The notes beneath the pieces were generated by a model. The model was given only the letters and a program-made list of their open reading frames with translations. It was not told the DNA's origin and made no database searches. A program made the translations under genes and the position numbers. Positions 51,345 to 59,216 of a stretch of 64,000 nucleotides of DNA are shown here, piece after piece. The stretch covers positions 9,677-73,676 of the forward strand of contig DKPB01000059.1 in assembly GCA_002471015.1 (NCBI GenBank). Direction: 5' to 3'. The first letter of the stretch is position 1; each line of letters begins with the position of its first letter. Source of the DNA: Stenotrophomonas sp. UBA7346. GTDB lineage: Bacteria > Pseudomonadota > Gammaproteobacteria > Xanthomonadales > Xanthomonadaceae.

Positions 51345-51376
51345 AAAAAAGCCGACAAGAGTGATTCTTGTCGGCT
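51345..51376 (-). terminator. Minus-strand terminator upstream of mobA
   Basis: A perfect 11-bp stem AGCCGACAAGA/TCTTGTCGGCT with a five-base loop ends in TTTTTT on the minus strand. It should stop transcripts from the gene at 51571-53019 before they reach mobA, or act as an attenuator in the mobA leader. Confidence 0.8.
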
Positions 51377-51398
51377 CTAGGTGGATGCTCATGATCAA

Positions 51399-51445
51399 AG
51401 GGTGTTGCGATTAGATAGAAAGGGTAAGTGCGCGTACCACACCCT
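51399..51445 (-). other. oriT candidate of the MOB-Q type
   Basis: TAAGTGCGC at 51425-51433 matches the core of the RSF1010/R1162-type nick region (TAAGTGCG). It is framed by the inverted repeat AGGGTGT (51399-51405) and ACACCCT (51439-51445) and lies just upstream of a MobA-type relaxase. The following bases differ from RSF1010, so nicking is not certain. The rest of 51446-51570 shows no feature. Confidence 0.55.
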
Positions 51446-51570
51446 GCCTGTAATCTATCGTCAGTTCTATTTGATTCCTATTCCCTTCGATACCTTTCGA
51501 TCTTCGTGTTTTTGCTTTGAAGGGCGTAAGTGAGTTTCTACATATGTATAATGGTGGTGCAAGTTAAAAA

Positions 51571-53019
51571 TTACATCGCATGCGAAGTGGCTTGATCTTC
51601 GATACATTGAATAAGGTCTTCGCAAAACATGTTGATCTTTCTCTCGTATTCGTTTCCTGCTTCAAGATCGAAATGAGAGTGAGCTACGGTCATGTGCTTC
51701 AGATATGCGATCTGGAATCTCATAAACGCTTCCATTCGGTTGCTACGGCCGAAAAGTAATGCGTAGGCGATGCAATATCGATGATAGAGGGTGAGCATCG
51801 CGCCTTGCGGGATGTAGTCCTCTTCATATAGCTCTTCGATGTCTCTTGAGGTGTCCAGGTGACTCAGTAGGCGAGATACCGTTTTCTCGCTTGAGCTCTG
51901 TCCTTTCCAGTAGGGCGTGTACTTCGTTTTGATCTTCTTTTGTATCGTTATGGCTGAAAGGGCTGCAACGCAGTCGGCCATTGAAACGTTGACGACATCA
52001 TGATCTGTTCTGTGCCATTCGTGGAAGACATAGGCATGCAGAACCTTCTGCGTTTCGTTGGCTATGTTTGTGATCTCGCTGGATCTCAACTCATATCCAG
52101 TGGCTTGGTGAACCAAGCGTGCCAGCTCATTTGCATGGGTTTGCAGGAAGGAGTGAATAGCTGCAAGTGATGTGACAGGTCGCAATAGAACATCGCACTC
52201 CGTCGGTGAGGAGATGGCGTGAGCGAATAGTGGCTCTATCTTGTATTTGCTTAACTCTTCGTTTTCTGATTCGACAACCTGCTGATACTCTCCAATGAAG
52301 TGCAGGAATGGGAGCGTTAGCAAATAAATGTATAGCCTTTCGTGGACGGGGGTGGCTTCTTTGCTGGGCAAGATAGGTGAGGGTTGATAGCTTTCTATTT
52401 GATGTGCGCCAAACATAAAAGCGCTTGCAATGGCTTCATCATTGCTGGCGAAAGCCATGTAGATAGGGTCTATAAGCTCTTTTATGTGTCTGGCGTAGTA
52501 TTCAAGGAGTTTCGATGGTGTGAGTCTGTTGATGTGGATCTGGCTGCGTCTTTCTTCGTCAATCTCACGCTCAAGTGTGGATATGAGATAGGACGCTGCT
52601 TTTATGGTCTTTTCGTTTCTTGGGGTGTTACGTTCTGTCCAGTGCTCGAAGGTGGGATTAATGGTTCCTGGTTTCGATATTCTTTGAAGCAGCTGGGTGT
52701 CGCTGGAGTCGTTCTTGATGTAAAGGAGCTTTATTGTTTTTAGAGTAGAGATTGGGAGGGTGCAATTCCCGCTGGGAATCTCTTGTTCCAATGTAGAGTT
52801 GATGAAGTCAATGACTCCATTTAGCTCCTTGCGCGTTATTGTTTTTCCGGAGGCATCGGAGTGTTTTGATTTGCCGCCACTTGGCGTTTCTGTAAGCTCG
52901 TAATTGAGCTCATTCAAAAGATCGTTGATGCTTCCAGTTGTTGATTGGTCTGTTGCTTGATCTTTTTCGAAGTCGAAGCGCGGCTTGTACTTCCCTGATT
53001 CGTTGTTGCTGCTTTCCAT
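51571..53019 (-). CDS. Unknown A+T-rich gene, 482-aa helical protein
   Basis: I do not recognise this protein. It starts with an acidic, Ser/Asn-rich, probably disordered segment (MESSNNESGKYKPRFDFEKDQ), followed by about 400 residues of mostly helical sequence containing VFHEWHRTDHD and an acidic C-terminus. No nucleotide-binding loop, membrane segment or repeat is visible. The gene is clearly A+T-richer than its neighbours and uses many AT-ending codons, which points to foreign origin. An in-frame ATG at 53154 exists, but the 45 extra codons overlap the end of a umuC relic in another frame, so ATG 53019 is preferred. Confidence 0.72.
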   Translation of the reverse strand: MESSNNESGKYKPRFDFEKDQATDQSTTGSINDLLNELNYELTETPSGGKSKHSDASGKTITRKELNGVIDFINSTLEQEIPSGNCTLPISTLKTIKLLYIKNDSSDTQLLQRISKPGTINPTFEHWTERNTPRNEKTIKAASYLISTLEREIDEERRSQIHINRLTPSKLLEYYARHIKELIDPIYMAFASNDEAIASAFMFGAHQIESYQPSPILPSKEATPVHERLYIYLLTLPFLHFIGEYQQVVESENEELSKYKIEPLFAHAISSPTECDVLLRPVTSLAAIHSFLQTHANELARLVHQATGYELRSSEITNIANETQKVLHAYVFHEWHRTDHDVVNVSMADCVAALSAITIQKKIKTKYTPYWKGQSSSEKTVSRLLSHLDTSRDIEELYEEDYIPQGAMLTLYHRYCIAYALLFGRSNRMEAFMRFQIAYLKHMTVAHSHFDLEAGNEYERKINMFCEDLIQCIEDQATSHAM

Positions 53020-53081
53020 TTTCAACCGCCATCCTTTTGGTTGTGTATAGCATTTGATGATCGCTATGTCGCCGATCCTTA

Positions 53082-53341
53082 TCAGCGGACCTGCATAAGG
53101 TCGATCCACTTCGTTGTATAGCGTGGAGACAACGAACGCAATGAGAGCGGCCATTGGGTGTTGATAGGTGCGTCGGACTGCTCGCCAGACCTCGATCCTT
53201 CAGGTCGCCAGCCGGCGTTGCCGACTGCATGGGTACCTGCCAAATTTCGCGTTGATCTGGTCTAGCACGGCCATGGCCCGCTCTGCTTTCTCACCGGACC
53301 TGACGCTCTGGTACAAAGAGAGTACATAGGGGGCAGTGAGC
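53082..53341 (-). pseudogene. umuC: umuC relic (C-terminal part, truncated and frameshifted)
   Basis: On the minus strand one frame reads VRSGEKAERAMAVLDQINAK then FG. After a shift at about 53239-53242 another frame continues GTHAVGNAGWRPEG and ends LSPRYTTKWIDLMQVR with a stop at 53082. This is the end of a UmuC-type Y-family polymerase: the late helix 'vLDqiNakfGRGT' and the terminal SPryTTkW motif are characteristic. About 2 bases are missing at the GRGT motif. The rest of umuC is absent, and the relic stops where the plus-strand RloC-like gene begins, so that cassette probably replaced it. Confidence 0.72.
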
Positions 53342-55564
53342 ATGATCCGAACAATCTCAATCCATCGTCACAAGAGCTTTCATTCCACCAACGCGCATTC
53401 GGTCCAGATCCCGAACAAACCTGCGACTTACGTCTACGGTCTCAACGGAGCAGGAAAGTCTTCTATCGGTGAAGTGGTCGACGGGCTGGCACGCAACGAT
53501 CCCGCCTTTGCGCACTGCAGGATCGAGACAACCGACAATGCGCGCTACCGATACTTGGTCTACAACCACCACTACGTTGAACGCCTGATCGGCCAGCCCA
53601 TCCAAGGCATCTTCACCGTCGGCGAAGTCGACACTGTCCGCCAGCAACGTATCCAGGACATCGAGACCCGAAACGGCGAGTTGGACGTTCTGATCGCCGA
53701 CGCCACCACAAGTGTCAAGGCAGCCGAAAGCAACCTTGCCAAGGAGCTGGTACGGGCCAAGGACGAGATCTGGAAGGCCCACGACTGGGGCAAGAAGACG
53801 GTACTGGCTTCCTTGCTTGAGGGCTACGGCCGGAACAAGGAAAAATTCTTCACCGACCTGCGCACACATGCCTTGCCCGAGAACGGGCAGCTGGACACGA
53901 TCGAACGCCTTGAAAGGTGCTGGGCCGATGTTTCTGGCACCGAAAGTGAGCGCGCATTGGTGTCCCTGGATACCAGTGCGCTGAGTCGGATCGAGAATGA
54001 CCCCATTTGGGGTGAGGTCGTGGAGGTGTCGACCTCGAGTCGCCTAGCACCATTCGTTGCCGAACTGGGCAACGCGGACTGGGTCGCGCGTGGACAGGCT
54101 TACACGCATAAGGATCAATGTCCGTTTTGCCAGCAGGGGTTGCCCCACGATTTCCGCGAAGAGTTGGCGAGGCTCCTGGAAGGCGAGCGCAAGGCGAAGG
54201 TCGACAGGATCTCGCTGCTGGTTCAGAGCTACGCCGTCCAGCTCGACGCGTTAGAGCAGCGTACCCAGACCATTTTGACCGACCCCGACGCAAGAGAGGC
54301 AGGGGTGGAGCCTGCCTGGACCCAAGCTCGGGGGGCATTCCACGACACACTGACGGCGTTGCGTCGGAAAGAAGCGCAGCCGGGGGAGGCGGTGTCCATC
54401 TCCCCTGTCAATGTAGACGCATTGGTCGAAGCATTGGCCAAGCTCAACGCGCTGATCGCTGACTTCAATGCGCGCATCCGGGATCGCAGGGGCGAGCGTG
54501 AGCGGATTAAGACCATGTTTTTCCAGGTCATGCATGCCGAGCGTATGGACGCCTACGCGCACCATGATGCGTTACTCGGACCGCTGCAGGAAGCCGAAAC
54601 ACAGGCAAAGGCAGGCCTGCAAGCGAGGGGGCAGGAGCGAGATGGCCTCAACACCGAATTACGTGAGCTGCGCCGGCTTCAAAAGGGCGTCGATGCCTCA
54701 ATCGATGCGATCAACGATCGACTCCGCAGCTTGGGGATCACGGCATTTAGCATCGATCGCAAGACAGACGAGGATCGCGTGTACTGCCTGGTTCGCCCAG
54801 GGATAGCCACTAGCGAGACGAAGTCATTGAGCGAAGGTGAGAAAACGCTGATCGCGTTTCTCTACTTCATGGAGTCGCTCAAGGGGTCGCACGACGAACA
54901 CGAGAATGTTGACCCCCGCCGCACGATTGCCGTCATCGACGATCCGATCTCCAGCCTCTCCCAGAACTACGTGTATGACATCGCCACGATGATCCACCGT
55001 GAGCTGGCCAAGCCAGATGGTCGCCCCCAGCTCGTGAAGCAGGTGATCGTCCTGACCCACAACCTGTACTTCTTCCATGAGCTGATCCGTCAGCACAAGA
55101 CGAGTCTGCCCAGGGCGCACAACCACTGCGGGTTGCTGCGCGTGGTCAAGAACGCGTATTCGCAGGTCGAAGCGCTGGATCCCACCAAGCTATTAAACGA
55201 TTACGACGTGTGGTGGCAGATCCTCAGGGATGCCAAGGACGGGAAGATCCCGACCCAGATCGTGCCCAACGCCATGCGTAACATTCTGGAGCAATTCTTC
55301 ACCTTCACCACCGGGTCTTCTGACTTCCCCGTGGCAGTCCAGCAATTGGCCGACGCAGATACATCCAGCAAGTACGCAGCGCTGGATCGTTTCGTCGATC
55401 GAGGTTCCCACCGAGACGCGATCAATGGTCCACCAATTGACTGGACCGAATACGACGTGCCCTATCTGTTGGGTAAGTTCCGCGCGATGTTCGATGCCAT
55501 CGGCCAAGAGCCACACTACATCATGAAGATGGGTGAAGATGCTTTGGAGCCAGTACATGCCTGA
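53342..55564 (+). CDS. RloC/PrrC-like AAA ATPase, candidate anticodon nuclease
   Basis: The 740-aa protein is of the AAA_13/ABC-SMC type: Walker A GLNGAGKS (33-40), a coiled-coil middle with a zinc-hook-like CPFC at 260-263, the ABC signature LSEGEK (496-501) and Walker B TIAVIDDPISSL (528-539). After the ATPase comes MRNILEQFF with Arg646-x3-Glu650 and later DRGSH with His690. This order and spacing resemble the Arg-Glu-His triad of the PrrC and RloC tRNA nucleases, and the length and hook match RloC. PrrC-type enzymes cut tRNA anticodons when phage disarm restriction systems. ATG 53342 has AGGGGG 8 bases upstream. tRNA cleavage is inferred. Confidence 0.72.
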   Translation: MIRTISIHRHKSFHSTNAHSVQIPNKPATYVYGLNGAGKSSIGEVVDGLARNDPAFAHCRIETTDNARYRYLVYNHHYVERLIGQPIQGIFTVGEVDTVRQQRIQDIETRNGELDVLIADATTSVKAAESNLAKELVRAKDEIWKAHDWGKKTVLASLLEGYGRNKEKFFTDLRTHALPENGQLDTIERLERCWADVSGTESERALVSLDTSALSRIENDPIWGEVVEVSTSSRLAPFVAELGNADWVARGQAYTHKDQCPFCQQGLPHDFREELARLLEGERKAKVDRISLLVQSYAVQLDALEQRTQTILTDPDAREAGVEPAWTQARGAFHDTLTALRRKEAQPGEAVSISPVNVDALVEALAKLNALIADFNARIRDRRGERERIKTMFFQVMHAERMDAYAHHDALLGPLQEAETQAKAGLQARGQERDGLNTELRELRRLQKGVDASIDAINDRLRSLGITAFSIDRKTDEDRVYCLVRPGIATSETKSLSEGEKTLIAFLYFMESLKGSHDEHENVDPRRTIAVIDDPISSLSQNYVYDIATMIHRELAKPDGRPQLVKQVIVLTHNLYFFHELIRQHKTSLPRAHNHCGLLRVVKNAYSQVEALDPTKLLNDYDVWWQILRDAKDGKIPTQIVPNAMRNILEQFFTFTTGSSDFPVAVQQLADADTSSKYAALDRFVDRGSHRDAINGPPIDWTEYDVPYLLGKFRAMFDAIGQEPHYIMKMGEDALEPVHA

Positions 55565-55755
55565 TGCACGACTCGCGCCTCTGTCCGAGTAATTGGCGAC
55601 CACTGAGCACAGCTTCACCCATGCAGAGCTCTGAGCCTGGTGAAGCTGGCCAGCCTCACCAGCGCAATTTCCACCTGTGAAATTTCAGGGCTTAATCGCG
55701 GCGCGCCACCATTCAATATTTCCTTGCCCCGTGTGGGGCTAACAAGGAGACGAAC

Positions 55756-55911
55756 ATGGCGAAGGGTAATGGTGGATCGGCTGGGAAGGCCCGTGGTGGC
55801 TCGAAGGGCGGTTCGACTGCCGGCGGTGCTCGAGGCCCCGCTGGGTGGCCGTCGACCAAGCCTGGGATGCCGTCAGGCGGCAACCGCAGCAACGCGCCTG
55901 CGAAGCGCTGA
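55756..55911 (+). CDS. Small Gly/Ser/Lys/Arg-rich protein (51 aa)
   Basis: A short gene with a strong ribosome binding site (AAGGAG, 6 bases before ATG 55756) encodes MAKGNGGSAGKARGGSKGG followed by more Gly/Ser/Arg and a PSGGNRSNAPAKR end. It is very basic, probably disordered, and has no hydrophobic segment. Similar tiny proteins occur on mobile elements of Pseudomonas and Xanthomonads, without known function. It lies between the RloC-like gene and a convergent gene whose stop is directly after its own. The gap 55565-55755 holds nothing I can assign. Confidence 0.65.
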   Translation: MAKGNGGSAGKARGGSKGGSTAGGARGPAGWPSTKPGMPSGGNRSNAPAKR

Positions 55912-57051
55912 CTACGGATCGATCAGCCAAGCTGGTGGCAGGGGGCCTGTCGATGGGGCCGGGGGTGGGTAGCGGTGTCTATGCCGCTCCCACCATCCCA
56001 GATAGGCCTCCCGCCAGCCCGTGCGGTCCATGTGCCCGAGGGCAGTTGGGTGGTTAGGGAGGAGAAGGCTAAACATGTGTGCGGCTACCAAGTAGGTTTC
56101 GAGTAAATCCGCTTGGGTGTCGAGATCAGAGGTCTTGGCTTTAGGAGTCCAGAGTTGGGTGTGAACCAGTGTTCTGAATGACTTTCGGATCAGTGGGGCT
56201 TTGCCACTTCTCAAGCTACGTAAAAACCGATCGCCCTCGCCAAGCCGTATTCCTGATAGATCTACCTGAGCGCCCATCTCTTCGATAGAGAGTGGGCGCT
56301 CAGGCAAGCTGCCTTCACGCGAGAAATAGCCAAAGGCGCCGATGAAATCAACCAGGCGTGCAACGGGATCTGCTGGGGAATGGCGGCGCCGATTAGCTGG
56401 CCCAGGGGGTGCCAGCAGCACGGCAAATCTTGGGAGGCCTGCAAAGGCATCTGGTACCCCAGTCCGTCCAATCGAATGCCCAATTTCGTGATCTACGGCT
56501 GCCAAGAATGACAGCGCCATGTTGGCACGGCGGTTTAGGACAAGTTTGAGGGCAGTCCGCTCCGGTTCGGTAAGTTCCAGTTTCAGCTCCAGCGAGGGAT
56601 CTCTAATATCTGCCACTGCCAGGGGGGTGCAGTAGGCTGGCCCCAGTTGAGACAGAGGCCCAATTTCGTTGAGAAAGCCGGGTACGTCTGTGTCAGGCAA
56701 ATACCAAAGTAGTTTGTCTGACGCATCGAACTGGGCTACCAGTTCTCTGGTTGCTGTGGATGTGTGCTCGTTGAGTAAATCTAACCCATAGAGCATGATC
56801 GCCGAGTGTCCCTGAGGGATGTCGTCCTTGAATCCTCGAAATTCGGCGCCTGGGACGCCTCGTTTCTGGAGCATTCGTAGCAGTAGCGAGTCCGCATCTG
56901 CTTCGACTTTCTCGCGCTTGGCCATGAAAGCGGTGTAGCCGCGGCCTCGTCGATAGTTCATGTGGCTCAGCCCTGTCGCGTATTCGAAGAAGGCTGCTGG
57001 GGCCATGCCAACTAGCTTGTAAGCAACTTCGATATGTAGAGCGAAGAGCAT
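55912..57051 (-). CDS. Unknown protein with HEIGH metalloprotease-like motif
   Basis: The 379-aa protein is not recognised as a family. In its middle is FLAAVDHEIGHSIGRTG, where HEIGH (188-192) followed by xxG has the form of a zinc metalloprotease helix (HExxHxxG). A third metal ligand is not obvious. The C-terminal third contains Trp-rich sequence (WREAYLGWWERHRHRY) and a Pro-rich tail. There is no signal peptide, so it should act in the cytoplasm. It lies 8 bases after the integrase stop on the same strand, and may be co-transcribed with it. Proteolytic function is a hypothesis. Confidence 0.6.
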   Translation of the reverse strand: MLFALHIEVAYKLVGMAPAAFFEYATGLSHMNYRRGRGYTAFMAKREKVEADADSLLLRMLQKRGVPGAEFRGFKDDIPQGHSAIMLYGLDLLNEHTSTATRELVAQFDASDKLLWYLPDTDVPGFLNEIGPLSQLGPAYCTPLAVADIRDPSLELKLELTEPERTALKLVLNRRANMALSFLAAVDHEIGHSIGRTGVPDAFAGLPRFAVLLAPPGPANRRRHSPADPVARLVDFIGAFGYFSREGSLPERPLSIEEMGAQVDLSGIRLGEGDRFLRSLRSGKAPLIRKSFRTLVHTQLWTPKAKTSDLDTQADLLETYLVAAHMFSLLLPNHPTALGHMDRTGWREAYLGWWERHRHRYPPPAPSTGPLPPAWLIDP

Positions 57052-57059
57052 TGCCTATC

Positions 57060-58265
57060 TCATGCTGTCGATGGAAGGACGAAATCAGCCCATGCTTGCA
57101 TCATGGGGCGTCGCTGCTCCAGCAGATCAGTGCGGTGATAGGCGGCTTCGACCTTGTTCTTGACTGTGTGGGCCAATGCACGTTCAGCTAGATCTCGTGC
57201 GTAGCCCTTTTCGCTGCACCAGTCACGAAAGCTTGATCGGAAGCCGTGGGCGGTGGCTATCCGCTTCTCGTTATCGCTGTGGGCTTTCAGGCGACGTAGG
57301 AGCGCAGTCAGGGTCATGTCCGAGAGGATTGTTCGAGCCTGGATCGATGGGAAGACCAGTTGATCGTGCTTGCCTATCTGTTTCTGCAGCAATGTCAGAG
57401 CTTGCTCAGAGAGTGGGACTCGATGGGTCTGGCTGGCTTTCATGCGATCAGCGGGGACGATCCAGACTTTATTCCGGAAATTGACCTCTTCCCAAGTCAT
57501 AGCCCTAACTTCGCCAGAGCGTGCAGCGGTCAAAATTAAGAACAGCAGCGCGCGTTTGGTGACATCCAGCTCGGTTGCATCCACAAGTCTGGCTTTGACA
57601 AACGCCGGGATGTCGGCCCAAGGCATGGCCGGTTGATGCTCTTGTCGGACCGTCTTGCTGGGTTGCACAGGCAACAGGTGCGTGACGACATCCACCGGGT
57701 TGGCTTGATTGAACCCGTGTGCCCAGCCCCAGGCCATCACGGCGTGCAAGCGCTGCTTTACCCGGGAGGCGGTCTCCGCTTTTTCCAGCCAGATTGGGCG
57801 TAGGACATCGGCCATATGGCGAGGCTGAAGTTGATCCATCGGCAAGGAGCCGATCTTTGGGAAAACGTATTCGGTAAGTGTGTTGATCCACTGCTGTGCG
57901 TGTTTGGCATTCTTCCAGCCTGGCTTCAGTTCGGCGTGTACCTGTTCTGCTGCCTGTTGGAAGGATGGCATCACCGGTGCGGCCCCTGGGGTCTCCTTGA
58001 TCGCCAGGGGATCTTGCCCCAGTGCAATCTCATCGCGCATTGCGCGAGCCAGCTTGCCGGCAAGTGCGACGCCCACATGCGGGTAGCTGCCTAGGCCAGC
58101 ATTGCGCCGCTTGCCAGTGATAGGGCTTACATATCGCAAGACCCACTTGCCTTGGCCCTTCCGTGTGCGTGAAGGAAGCAGGCTCAGGCCGGTAACTCCG
58201 CCGTGTGGCAGTGCTGCGCTTCCGGGAGTGATGCTTCGAGCTTTGATGTCGGTTAGCAGTGCCAT
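57060..58265 (-). CDS. int: Tyrosine-type site-specific integrase (P4/DUF4102 family)
   Basis: The 401-aa protein has an N-terminal DUF4102-like arm-binding domain (LTDIKARSITPGS, KWVLRYVSPITGKRRNAGLGSY), a core-binding domain, and the catalytic domain with Arg249 (TAARSGEVR), His340-x2-Arg343 (HGFRSSFRD), His366 and the nucleophile Tyr376 (AAYHRTDLL). P4-type integrases insert elements into tRNA 3' ends, as here. ATG 58265 is chosen as start; the frame stays open further upstream only because the period-12 repeats encode MAYQMAYW-like sequence. It lies 184 bases from attR. Confidence 0.95.
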   Translation of the reverse strand: MALLTDIKARSITPGSAALPHGGVTGLSLLPSRTRKGQGKWVLRYVSPITGKRRNAGLGSYPHVGVALAGKLARAMRDEIALGQDPLAIKETPGAAPVMPSFQQAAEQVHAELKPGWKNAKHAQQWINTLTEYVFPKIGSLPMDQLQPRHMADVLRPIWLEKAETASRVKQRLHAVMAWGWAHGFNQANPVDVVTHLLPVQPSKTVRQEHQPAMPWADIPAFVKARLVDATELDVTKRALLFLILTAARSGEVRAMTWEEVNFRNKVWIVPADRMKASQTHRVPLSEQALTLLQKQIGKHDQLVFPSIQARTILSDMTLTALLRRLKAHSDNEKRIATAHGFRSSFRDWCSEKGYARDLAERALAHTVKNKVEAAYHRTDLLEQRRPMMQAWADFVLPSTA

Positions 58266-58272
58266 GCGTGCG

Positions 58273-58320
58273 CGGTATGCCATCTGGTATGCCGTCCAGT
58301 ATGCCATCTGGTATGCCATT
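58273..58320 (+). repeat. Right-end 12-bp iterons (4 copies)
   Basis: GTATGCC recurs at 58275, 58287, 58299 and 58311, exactly every 12 bases, within units such as CGGTATGCCATC and CAGTATGCCATC. It lies just before the integrase start. The same unit occurs twice at the left end in the same orientation. It is probably bound by the integrase arm domain or a partner, and may also regulate int. Confidence 0.78.
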
Positions 58321-58448
58321 TCGCATTGGGTGGCGAAGGATGTTGCTGGACGCTGGTGGATGTGATGCCTAGTAATGCATTGAATATAAACGTTAAATTT
58401 TAAATTCTTGAGATCCTGTTGGACTTCCATGGGCAGTTCTATGGCAGA

Positions 58449-58465
58449 CCCCCTCTCCGCCAGAT
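58449..58465 (+). other. attR core
   Basis: This is the right copy of CCCCCTCTCCGCCAGAT, identical to 27083-27099. Immediately after it comes the host terminator that originally followed tRNA-Ser. Confidence 0.88.
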
Positions 58466-58473
58466 TAGAAAAG

Positions 58474-58505
58474 AAAAGGCCACCCATCGGGTGGCCTTTT
58501 CTTTT
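58474..58505 (+). terminator. Original host terminator of tRNA-Ser
   Basis: GGCCACCC/GGGTGGCC with loop ATC, flanked by AAAA and TTTTCTTTTT, 8 bases after attR. A second hairpin AAAGCCGCCCACTGGGCGGCTTTC lies at about 58635-58661, with a partial att core before it (58620-58631). The rest of 58506-58697 shows no gene. Confidence 0.8.
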
Positions 58506-58697
58506 TCAGCTTGGGGAAGCATGGGAGGTGAGAACCCCAATGGGTTCGACCGCCGGCGTAGCTGGTGAGACGGCGCAGCCGCCGAAGGGTGAGATGCGAA
58601 ACGCCGAATCAATCGCCGCTCCGCCAGATACCGAAAAGCCGCCCACTGGGCGGCTTTCTTTTGCTTGGCGGCAAGCGGGCAGGGGCGGTCGGCTGAT

Positions 58698-59075
58698 TCA
58701 ACCCAGCAGCGCACGTGCCCTGGTTTCCGCTTCGTCACTGCTGCCCACGACCAGCAACGGATAGCCCCAGAAGTTCTCGAAGATGCGGCCGAATTCCAGT
58801 GCCTTGTCGCGTGCCTCCACAGTGTCGGCAACATGCAGCTGTGCTTTGATGTACCGCACGATGGCGGGCTTGTTGGCCTTCATCCAGCTGGCGACCTTGC
58901 GCCGTGCATCGAGATCGGGCTCGGCGTCGTCGAAGCCACCTGCGGCAAGGAATACAAAAGGCTGCTGGCGGGCAAGCAGGGCTGACATGTCGTCCAGCAC
59001 CTTGTCAGTGGGCTCGGCGTTGGCGGGTGAACTGTCCAGCCAGACCAGCGGGAAGCGGGAGGGATCGACGCGCAT
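58698..59075 (-). CDS. Hypothetical protein behind a Fur-box
   Basis: The 125-aa protein is not recognised. It reads as a soluble alpha/beta domain (FPLVWLDSS, PFVFLAAGGFDDAEPDLDARRKVASWMKANKPAI, YPLLVVGSSDEAETRARALLG) with no signal peptide or membrane segment. A palindromic A+T-rich Fur-box candidate lies 18-40 bases before its start, so iron control is likely. A role in iron metabolism is inferred only from that site. It is divergent from the DUF6165 gene. Confidence 0.72.
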   Translation of the reverse strand: MRVDPSRFPLVWLDSSPANAEPTDKVLDDMSALLARQQPFVFLAAGGFDDAEPDLDARRKVASWMKANKPAIVRYIKAQLHVADTVEARDKALEFGRIFENFWGYPLLVVGSSDEAETRARALLG

Positions 59076-59092
59076 GCTTTTGCGCTCCCTTG

Positions 59093-59115
59093 TAAATAAG
59101 AATCATTATCATTTA
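59093..59115 (-). promoter_or_regulatory. Fur-box candidate
   Basis: On the minus strand the site reads AAATGATAATGATTCTTATT, close to the 19-bp consensus GATAATGATAATCATTATC. It is an A+T-rich island in GC-rich DNA, placed at the expected promoter position of the gene ending at 59075. Confidence 0.7.
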
Positions 59116-59216
59116 AGGGTGGGGCGGCGCAATCGTCTCGCCATGACGCAGCGTTCCAGGCCGAGCCGGCGGCAGCGAGCGGTTAGACTAAGCGCCACGT
59201 TATGTAGGTGCCTTCC

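Noticed and set aside
53020..53154. N-terminal extension of the A+T-rich unknown protein to an ATG at 53154
   Set aside because: The extension overlaps the end of the umuC relic in another frame, is more GC-rich than the gene and does not resemble the rest of the protein.
55565..55755. A second remnant (for example the missing part of umuC) downstream of the RloC-like gene
   Set aside because: The minus strand has a short open stretch here, but none of it resembles UmuC motifs, so it cannot be assigned.
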